DNA of 64,000 nucleotides, from NCBI GenBank assembly GCA_937874185.1, contig CALNAK010000020.1, forward strand, positions 186,001-250,000. The letters are read 5' to 3'. The translations under genes were made by a program, and so were the position numbers. Numbering within the stretch: the first letter of the stretch is position 1; the number at the start of each line of letters is the position of its first letter. The DNA is from an uncultured Lactobacillus sp. GTDB lineage: Bacteria; Bacillota; Bacilli; Lactobacillales; Lactobacillaceae. Shown here piece by piece: positions 58,306-64,000 of this stretch. Under the pieces are notes generated by a model that ran no database searches, was not told where the DNA came from, and saw nothing but the letters and a program-made list of their open reading frames with translations.

Positions 58306-60549
58306 ATGCAAAGAATTTTTGAAGTAAGTCCTTGGGATGTTGCTACCCACAAACTAGATAAAAAAAATAAGCGATTACAAGAAAGCCTAACAAGTTTGGG
58401 TAACGGCTACATGGGTATGCGTGGTAATTTTGAGGAAGATTATTCAGGTGATAGTCTTTCTGGAAGTTACTTAGCAGGTGTTTGGTATCCTGACAAGACT
58501 CGTGTTGGCTGGTGGAAGAATGGTTATCCTGACTACTTTGGTAAAGTTGTCAACTCAGTTAACTATATTAAGATGAACTTCCTAATTAATGGTTCAAAAT
58601 TGGACCTATATAAGGATACAGTTTCTGATTTCACACTTGACCTTGACATGAAGACAGCAACTTTGAAGCGTTCATTCATTGTTGAAAAAGATGGAAGTAA
58701 AGTTAAGTTTAACTTTGAAAGATTTTTAAGTGCTGCTCAAAAGGAACTATCTGTTCAAAGAGTCAGTTTTGAAAATCTATCTGATCAACCTGTTGATATC
58801 AAAGCTATCAGTGCAATTGACGCTGATGTTAAAAATGAAGATGCTAACTATGATGATGATTTCTGGCAAGTACTAGAAATCAATAAAGATAGTTTAATTG
58901 CTGAAACAATTCCTAATGACTTTGGAACACCAAGATTTACCTCTGGTATGGAAGCACACTATGTAACTAATCTTAAAGAAGCTGATTCAGAAGTTGGTAA
59001 ATTGGAAACAAGCAAGACTTTTGAAACAACTTTGCAAAAGAATGAAGTTGGAACAATTGAAAAACGTGTAATTGTTGTTACTTCACGTGATTACAAAGTT
59101 GTAGATGATTTAAGAGATGCTATGGAAGGTATCGCTGCTAAGGTTACTAAAATTAGTTACGATGAATTATTAGCTGCTCATAAAAATGTTTGGGCTGACC
59201 GTTGGAATCAATCAGATGTCAAAATTGATGGTGACACTGATGCTCAACAAGGTATGCGCTTTAATTTATTCGGTCTCTTCACAACATATTCTGGTGAAGA
59301 TTCACGTCTAAATATCGGACCAAAAGGTTTCACTGGTGAAAAGTATGGTGGAGCAACTTATTGGGATACCGAAGCATTCTGTATTCCGGTTTATCTAGGT
59401 GTTTCACAACCAGCAGTTTCAAGAAATCTATTGATGTATCGTTACAATCAATTGGATGGTGCTTATATTAATGCTAAGAGACAAGGCCTTAATGGTGCAC
59501 TTTATCCAATGGTTACTTTCAACGGTATCGAATGTCATAATGAATGGGAAATCACTTTTGAAGAAATTCATCGTAACGGTGATATTGCTTTTGCCATTTA
59601 TAACTACACAAGATATACCGGCGATAAATCATTTGTTCTCAACGAAGGTAGCAAGATTCTAACTGAAATGTCTCGCTTCTGGGCTGATCGTGTTCACTAT
59701 AGTAAACGTAATGAACAATACATGATCCATGGTGTTACAGGTCCTGACGAATATGAAAACAACGTTGATAACAATTGGTATACTAACTTCTTGGCAAAAT
59801 GGACATTGAAGTATACTCTTCAAATTCTTGGAGAAGTAACTGATGAACAAGCTAAGAAACTAGATGTTTCTAAAGATGAGATAGCTAAGTGGCAAGATAT
59901 TGTAGACAAAATGTATTTGCCATATGACGATGATTTAGGTATTTTTGTTCAACATGATGGTTTCTTGGATAAAGACATCGAACCAGTCAGTGCTATTCCA
60001 AAGGATCAATTACCAATTAATCAACACTGGTCATGGGATAAAATCTTGCGTTCACCTTATATCAAACAAGGGGATGTTCTCCAAGGAATTTGGGACTTCA
60101 TCGACGATTTCACAGAACGTGAAAAGAAACGTAACTTTGATTTCTATGAACCATTAACTGTTCATGAGTCAAGTCTTTCACCTGCAGTTCACGCTGTTCT
60201 AGCAGCGGACCTACACTATGAAGATAAGGCGGTTGCTTTATATGAGAGAACCGCTAGACTGGACTTAGACAATTATAATAATGACACCGCAGACGGTTTA
60301 CATATCACTTCAATGACCGGTGGTTGGCTTGCTATGGTCCAAGGTTTTGCAGGAATGCGTGTTCATGATGATGGTACTTTAAGCTACAAACCATTCTTAC
60401 CAAAGAAATGGAATAGCTATTCATTCAGACAAGTATTCAGAGGCCGTGTAATTGAAGTTTCTGTTAATGACGATGGTCCACACTTTACACTTGTATCAGG
60501 TGAACCACTTCAAATTGAAGTCTATAAAAAACCACTTATGCTTAAATAA
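58306..60549 (+). CDS. mapA: Maltose phosphorylase (GH65)
   Basis: 747 residues. Splits maltose with phosphate into glucose and beta-D-glucose-1-phosphate in the cytoplasm. Three-part GH65 layout: N-terminal beta-sandwich (1-270), (alpha/alpha)6 catalytic barrel, C-terminal beta-sheet domain. The catalytic Glu482 is in GVTGPDEYENN, and ECHNEWEITFEEIHRNGD and HESSLSPAVHA are conserved phosphate-site segments. Maltose rather than trehalose or kojibiose specificity is inferred from the operon. Confidence 0.94.
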   Translation: MQRIFEVSPWDVATHKLDKKNKRLQESLTSLGNGYMGMRGNFEEDYSGDSLSGSYLAGVWYPDKTRVGWWKNGYPDYFGKVVNSVNYIKMNFLINGSKLDLYKDTVSDFTLDLDMKTATLKRSFIVEKDGSKVKFNFERFLSAAQKELSVQRVSFENLSDQPVDIKAISAIDADVKNEDANYDDDFWQVLEINKDSLIAETIPNDFGTPRFTSGMEAHYVTNLKEADSEVGKLETSKTFETTLQKNEVGTIEKRVIVVTSRDYKVVDDLRDAMEGIAAKVTKISYDELLAAHKNVWADRWNQSDVKIDGDTDAQQGMRFNLFGLFTTYSGEDSRLNIGPKGFTGEKYGGATYWDTEAFCIPVYLGVSQPAVSRNLLMYRYNQLDGAYINAKRQGLNGALYPMVTFNGIECHNEWEITFEEIHRNGDIAFAIYNYTRYTGDKSFVLNEGSKILTEMSRFWADRVHYSKRNEQYMIHGVTGPDEYENNVDNNWYTNFLAKWTLKYTLQILGEVTDEQAKKLDVSKDEIAKWQDIVDKMYLPYDDDLGIFVQHDGFLDKDIEPVSAIPKDQLPINQHWSWDKILRSPYIKQGDVLQGIWDFIDDFTEREKKRNFDFYEPLTVHESSLSPAVHAVLAADLHYEDKAVALYERTARLDLDNYNNDTADGLHITSMTGGWLAMVQGFAGMRVHDDGTLSYKPFLPKKWNSYSFRQVFRGRVIEVSVNDDGPHFTLVSGEPLQIEVYKKPLMLK

Positions 60550-60562
60550 TTGTAAAACAAGG

Positions 60563-60592
60563 GTGTCTGAAGTTTATTTCAGGCACTTTTTT
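60563..60592 (+). terminator. Terminator hairpin before pgmB
   Basis: GTGTCTGAA-N6-TTCAGGCAC then T6, ending 8 bases before the pgmB SD. Confidence 0.88.
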
Positions 60593-60615
60593 ATCAGAAG
60601 GAGCTAATTAATAAC

Positions 60616-61287
60616 ATGGTTAAATTTGAACAGATTAAAGGATTTGTATTTGATTTAGATGGCGTTATTGCCAGTACATCAGTGTATCATGGTAAAGCTT
60701 GGCACCAATTGGCTGATGAATTAGGTGTTGCCTGGAGTGATGACTTGGCTAATCAACTAAAGGGTGTCGGTCGGATGGATTCGTTGAATCTGATTTTAAA
60801 GTCTGGTGGCAAAGAAAACGATTACACCGAAGAAGAAAAAGTTAAGTATGCAACAAAGAAAAATGAAAATTATTTAAACCTTCTAAAGGGACTTACTGAT
60901 GATGATATTCTTCCCGGAATGAAGGAATTTATTGAAGATCTTGATGCACATAACTATTTGATTTCACTAGCTTCATCTTCAAAGAACTCTCCAAAAGTAT
61001 TGGAAGCTCTTGATTTAGCTAAGTATTTCAACGAACGTGTTGATCCAGATACATTGACACATGGTAAGCCAGATCCAGAAATTTACACACGTGGTGCTGA
61101 AATTTTGAATCTTAAACCGGAAGAATGTATCGGACTTGAAGATGCCGTTGCTGGTGTTAAATCAATTAATGGTGCTCATGAAACATCTGTTGGTATTGGT
61201 GATCCAAAGATTTTGAATGAGGCAGATATCAACTTTACTGACACTTCACAAGTAACACTTGAAAATATTAAGAAAGCTATGGATTAA
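60616..61287 (+). CDS. pgmB: Beta-phosphoglucomutase
   Basis: Converts beta-glucose-1-phosphate from maltose phosphorylase to glucose-6-phosphate. HAD-family enzyme of 223 residues: nucleophile Asp13 and acid/base Asp15 in FDLDGVI, cap-domain segment, LASSSKNSPKVLE (motif II Ser), and GLEDAVAGVKS (motif IV, metal binding). The position after GH65 is standard. GAAGGAG SD. Confidence 0.96.
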   Translation: MVKFEQIKGFVFDLDGVIASTSVYHGKAWHQLADELGVAWSDDLANQLKGVGRMDSLNLILKSGGKENDYTEEEKVKYATKKNENYLNLLKGLTDDDILPGMKEFIEDLDAHNYLISLASSSKNSPKVLEALDLAKYFNERVDPDTLTHGKPDPEIYTRGAEILNLKPEECIGLEDAVAGVKSINGAHETSVGIGDPKILNEADINFTDTSQVTLENIKKAMD

Positions 61288-61346
61288 TATCTGAGGAGAT
61301 TAAATAGTAGATCCAGATATTGTCACACAGAAATGGGTGAAATAAG

Positions 61347-62333
61347 ATGGTAGTTTCAAAAACAATTTTTGGGGAAATTGATTCTGAACCGGTTTACCTC
61401 TATAAAATAACTAATAAAAATCAAACAAGTATCAGTGTTATAAGCTATGCCGCAACTTGGCAAAATTTTGAAGTGGTTGAAGATGGTCAAAAGCATTCTT
61501 TGATTGAACACTTTGATGAGCTTGAAGATTATGTCAATACGCCATATCAAGTTGGTAAAACAATTGGTCGTGTAGCTGGACGAATTAAAGATGCTAATTT
61601 CAAAATTCATGATGTTGATTATCAGATGGAACAAAATGAGGGTGAAAATTTCCTTCATGGCGGTAGTCATGGACTTCAATATCAAAATTTTGATAGTCGA
61701 ATTATTTCAGATAAAGGTGTTTTATTTAGTCATACAGTTCATGGCGAAGATGGGTTTCCTGGAACCTTGAAAGTCAATGTCGTTTATACATTAAATGATG
61801 ATGATGAAGTATCAATCGTCTATGGTGCTAGAACTGACGAAAACACATTATTTAATCCAACTTGTCACGTGTATTTTGATGTTGGTGATGAAAATATCCG
61901 CCAACAAAAATTACAAATAAATTCCAAGGATTTCTTAGACGTTGATGACGGTAAGGTTCCAACAGGAGAACTTTTGGCAACCGAAGGTCCATATGATTTT
62001 AAGAAACCTAAGAAAATTGGCGATGGACTTGATCAGTTGGAATTGTTGAACAAATTTGAATATGACGATACTTTTGTTGTTAAACGCAAGGCTGCTACGA
62101 TTCAATCTGACAAACGAGCTGTTGATTTATATACTGACCGCAATGGATTAGTGATTTTTACAGCCAATCCGCAAGATGCTCAAAAACAAGATAAGCATGA
62201 TTACAGTTCCTTAGCTATGGAGATGCAGACTTTACCGGATGCAATCAACCATAATGGCTTTGGAAACACAATCTTGGGTAAAAACAGGAAAGTGGTCTAT
62301 ACTAATCATTATAAATATCGAAAGTTAGATTAG
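61347..62333 (+). CDS. galM: Aldose 1-epimerase (galactose mutarotase family)
   Basis: 328 residues. Interconverts alpha and beta sugar anomers, useful here because the GH13 enzymes and the phosphorylase release different anomers of glucose. Mutarotase landmarks: GRVAGRI, ENFLHGGSHGLQYQ (His), NPTCHVYFDV (second His), and the C-terminal ALEMQ-like AMEMQTLPDAINH segment with catalytic Glu. Last sugar gene of the cluster. Confidence 0.9.
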   Translation: MVVSKTIFGEIDSEPVYLYKITNKNQTSISVISYAATWQNFEVVEDGQKHSLIEHFDELEDYVNTPYQVGKTIGRVAGRIKDANFKIHDVDYQMEQNEGENFLHGGSHGLQYQNFDSRIISDKGVLFSHTVHGEDGFPGTLKVNVVYTLNDDDEVSIVYGARTDENTLFNPTCHVYFDVGDENIRQQKLQINSKDFLDVDDGKVPTGELLATEGPYDFKKPKKIGDGLDQLELLNKFEYDDTFVVKRKAATIQSDKRAVDLYTDRNGLVIFTANPQDAQKQDKHDYSSLAMEMQTLPDAINHNGFGNTILGKNRKVVYTNHYKYRKLD

Positions 62334-62342
62334 AGGGGTAGT

Positions 62343-62726
62343 ATGAAAATTGAACATGTTGGTTTATTTGTTAATGATTTAGAGAAAACAGTAGATTTCT
62401 ACAAGACTTTTTTTGAAGCAACCGCATCTGAGAAATATCACAATCCTGTAACAACTTTTTCATCGAGATTTATGTCATTTCCTGATGGTACAAGATTAGA
62501 AGTTTGTACAAGAGAAGATTTGAACAAACATCGTACTTCTGGTTATCCATTAGGTTATATGCATTTGGCTATGTCAGTTGGTTCTAAAGAAAAGGTCAAT
62601 GATTTGACTGAAAAAATCTCTGATGCTGGATATAAACATTTGAGTGGACCTAGAGTTACTGGTGATGGTTACTATGAAAGTGTTGTCTGTGATCCTGAAG
62701 GTAATCAAATTGAATTAACTGTTTAG
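62343..62726 (+). CDS. VOC family protein (glyoxalase/dioxygenase-like)
   Basis: 127 residues of the vicinal oxygen chelate fold. Paired beta-alpha-beta-beta-beta modules with metal-ligand candidates His5 (IEHVGLFV), Glu57 region (RLEVCT), His75 region (YMHLAM) and Glu near the C-terminus (NQIELTV). It resembles lactoylglutathione lyase-like proteins, so methylglyoxal detoxification is possible but unproven. It starts 9 bases after galM and is followed by a terminator. Confidence 0.88.
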   Translation: MKIEHVGLFVNDLEKTVDFYKTFFEATASEKYHNPVTTFSSRFMSFPDGTRLEVCTREDLNKHRTSGYPLGYMHLAMSVGSKEKVNDLTEKISDAGYKHLSGPRVTGDGYYESVVCDPEGNQIELTV

Positions 62727-62727
62727 T

Positions 62728-62761
62728 AAAAATAGGAACCCAATGAGGTTTCTATTTTTTT
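62728..62761 (+). terminator. Terminator ending the maltodextrin cluster
   Basis: AAAATAGGAACC-CAATGA-GGTTTCTATTTT, T tail. Confidence 0.9.
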
Positions 62762-62770
62762 ATTCAAATC

Positions 62771-62800
62771 TCGAAAGCGATTCCATAAAACTGCTATAAT
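62771..62800 (+). promoter_or_regulatory. Promoter of the Cof-type gene with embedded cre site
   Basis: TCGAAA (62771-62776), 18 bp, TATAAT (62795-62800). CGAAAGCGATTCCA at 62772-62785 matches the cre consensus at 13 of 14 positions and overlaps the -35 and spacer. Confidence 0.65.
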
Positions 62801-62823
62801 TATTACTATGTGAGGAGAATAAA

Positions 62824-63642
62824 ATGGCAAAATACTTAGTTTTTATGGATCTCGATGGTACCTTATTGAAAGATCATAAACACATTTCAAAACGTACTAA
62901 AGAGACTATTGCACGCCTACAAAAAAATGACGTTATGTTTTATATTTCAACAGGTCGAATGTATGAACTAGCAAAAATTACTCAAAGAATGTTACCAGGA
63001 GTTAAAATGGTGACTTCTAATGGAGCTGTTTTTGATGGTATCAACGGACGTGAGGTTACTAAATTTGGTGGAGATACTGTTGAGGCAGCCTATCGAATTA
63101 CACAAGAGAACAAGTTGCCTATGATGTTATTTACTCCGGAGAAGGCTTACTTTACTGAGAAGGTTCCTGATTTTATTGCCAAGAATGCTGGTAATTTCGA
63201 TGAGTCATTTGGTTATGACGAAATTAATAACTTAACCCAACTTCGAGCGGTTGAGGATAAAATTACTAACGGTGTAGTTTTAAGCCGTGGTGATTTATCC
63301 GAATTGGATTTAGCACGTGAGAAACTTGCTGAAACAAAGTTGCTTAGGGTATCTTCGTCTAATCCGACAAATATTGAAATGATTCCTTTGAATACTGATA
63401 AGGGGACAGCCGTTAAACAAATACAAGCAGAACAAAATGTTGATTCAGATCATACTTTTGTTTTTGGTGATGGTATGAATGACGTTGGGATGATGCAAGA
63501 AGCTAAAATGTCTGTTGCAATGGGAAATGCCCAACCGGAAGTTAAAGAAATTGCTAATTATGTTACTGATACAAATGAGAATGATGGATTGGCAATGTTT
63601 CTCGAACAATATTTTCAGAAGAAAGTAGAAAATAAGAATTAG
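62824..63642 (+). CDS. Cof-type HAD-IIB family phosphatase
   Basis: 272 residues. Motif I FMDLDGTLL (nucleophile Asp about 9), motif II ISTGR, motif III Lys near NTDKGTAVKQ, motif IV FGDGMNDVGMMQEA. Large type C2B cap between. Family members dephosphorylate sugar phosphates or flavin/pyridoxal phosphates. A cre-like site in its promoter links it to carbon status. GAGGAG SD. Confidence 0.94.
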   Translation: MAKYLVFMDLDGTLLKDHKHISKRTKETIARLQKNDVMFYISTGRMYELAKITQRMLPGVKMVTSNGAVFDGINGREVTKFGGDTVEAAYRITQENKLPMMLFTPEKAYFTEKVPDFIAKNAGNFDESFGYDEINNLTQLRAVEDKITNGVVLSRGDLSELDLAREKLAETKLLRVSSSNPTNIEMIPLNTDKGTAVKQIQAEQNVDSDHTFVFGDGMNDVGMMQEAKMSVAMGNAQPEVKEIANYVTDTNENDGLAMFLEQYFQKKVENKN

Positions 63643-63682
63643 ATTTATAATCTTTTATCTAAAAATGTTGGATATAATTGTG

Positions 63683-63718
63683 ATAAGGCCTGTTTTCTTA
63701 AATCAGAGCCTTATTTTT
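63683..63718 (+). terminator. Terminator after the Cof-type gene
   Basis: ATAAGGC-CTG pairs with CAG-a-GCCTTAT, then TTTT. Confidence 0.8.
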
Positions 63719-63735
63719 ATTATCCATTCAACCTG

Positions 63736-63744
63736 TGGTAGAAT
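63736..63744 (+). promoter_or_regulatory. Extended -10 promoter of the VanZ-like gene
   Basis: TG-G-TAGAAT, 30 bp upstream of the ATG; no good -35. Confidence 0.45.
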
Positions 63745-63774
63745 TATTGGCAATAAGAAAAGGAAGTCAGTTGT

Positions 63775-64000
63775 ATGCGTTGGGTCCCATTATTAATAGT
63801 TTTGATTCTTGTGGTTCTCAGCGGAGCCTTAATTATCCCTAGAACAAAAAATAAGCATAAACGTTATTTTTTAATAATCGTATTATTTTATGTAGCTTTT
63901 CTAGGAAGTATTTTATTTACTCCTATCTCTATCAATGGCTTAGAAATTCATCGTATGCCACTGGGAACTGGACGAGTAAATTTAACACAATTAGATTTAA
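63775..64000 (+). CDS. VanZ-like membrane protein (3' truncated by window)
   Basis: 75 codons are visible, open to the window end. Two hydrophobic segments (about 3-19 and 30-47) separated by a basic loop RTKNKHKR, then GSILFTPISI and MPLGTGRVNLTQLDL. The pattern resembles the N-terminus of VanZ-like family proteins. The ATG at 63775 follows GGAAG. The rest lies outside the window. Confidence 0.7.
   Translation, partial: MRWVPLLIVLILVVLSGALIIPRTKNKHKRYFLIIVLFYVAFLGSILFTPISINGLEIHRMPLGTGRVNLTQLDL

Overview
The window is a stretch of low-G+C Firmicutes chromosome from a lactic acid bacterium of the family Lactobacillaceae. PolC-type polymerase, the rimP-nusA-ylxR-ylxQ-infB-rbfA order, the HrcA/CIRCE heat-shock operon, an L20-type leader before infC, class A sortase and a WxL-like surface protein all fit. 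Protein wording and the maltose phosphorylase operon suggest the Companilactobacillus group (farciminis/alimentarius-like), but that is inference.

Layout. 1-11.8 kb: housekeeping, with polC (5' end outside the window), the nusA-infB translation operon, rbfA, truB and ribF. 12.4-17.3 kb: hrcA-grpE-dnaK-dnaJ under a strong promoter and CIRCE. 17.3-17.9 kb: a gap holding two large structured repeats. 17.9-31 kb: lepA, a glutathione-reductase-like flavoenzyme, an ABC exporter, a DrrAB-like ABC pair divergent from its likely MarR regulator, an AraC regulator with an esterase, a third copy of the structured repeat, galE and sortase. 29.6-32.6 kb: recJ, apt and tRNA-Ser(CGA). 32.7-37.9 kb: an accessory-looking patch of hypothetical proteins, an acetyltransferase, a potassium channel, UspA and a lipoprotein nuclease. 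38-39.4 kb: infC-rpmI-rplT with attenuator leader and an ATC start codon. 39.4-48.6 kb: PgpA-like and HD phosphohydrolases, AhpC, PnuC, a membrane-anchored hydrolase, GH42 beta-galactosidase and three envelope proteins. 49-62.7 kb: a complete maltodextrin system. The end of the window has a Cof-type phosphatase and the start of a VanZ-like gene.

The maltodextrin genes work together as follows. MalEFG plus the MsmX-type ATPase import maltodextrins. Two intracellular GH13 enzymes shorten them. GH65 maltose phosphorylase yields glucose and beta-glucose-1-phosphate, beta-phosphoglucomutase makes glucose-6-phosphate, and an aldose epimerase interconverts anomers. Two identical LacI-family operators sit the same distance upstream of two weak promoters, each paired with a CcpA (cre) site, which suggests activation by the local regulator combined with catabolite repression.

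The most novel signal is a three-member family of roughly 140-165 bp intergenic elements (17359-17500, 17655-17804, 27465-27620). They share a conserved core that folds as two hairpins. Each copy is closed by a long stem whose sequence differs between copies but stays self-complementary, a covariation pattern that suggests selection for structure.
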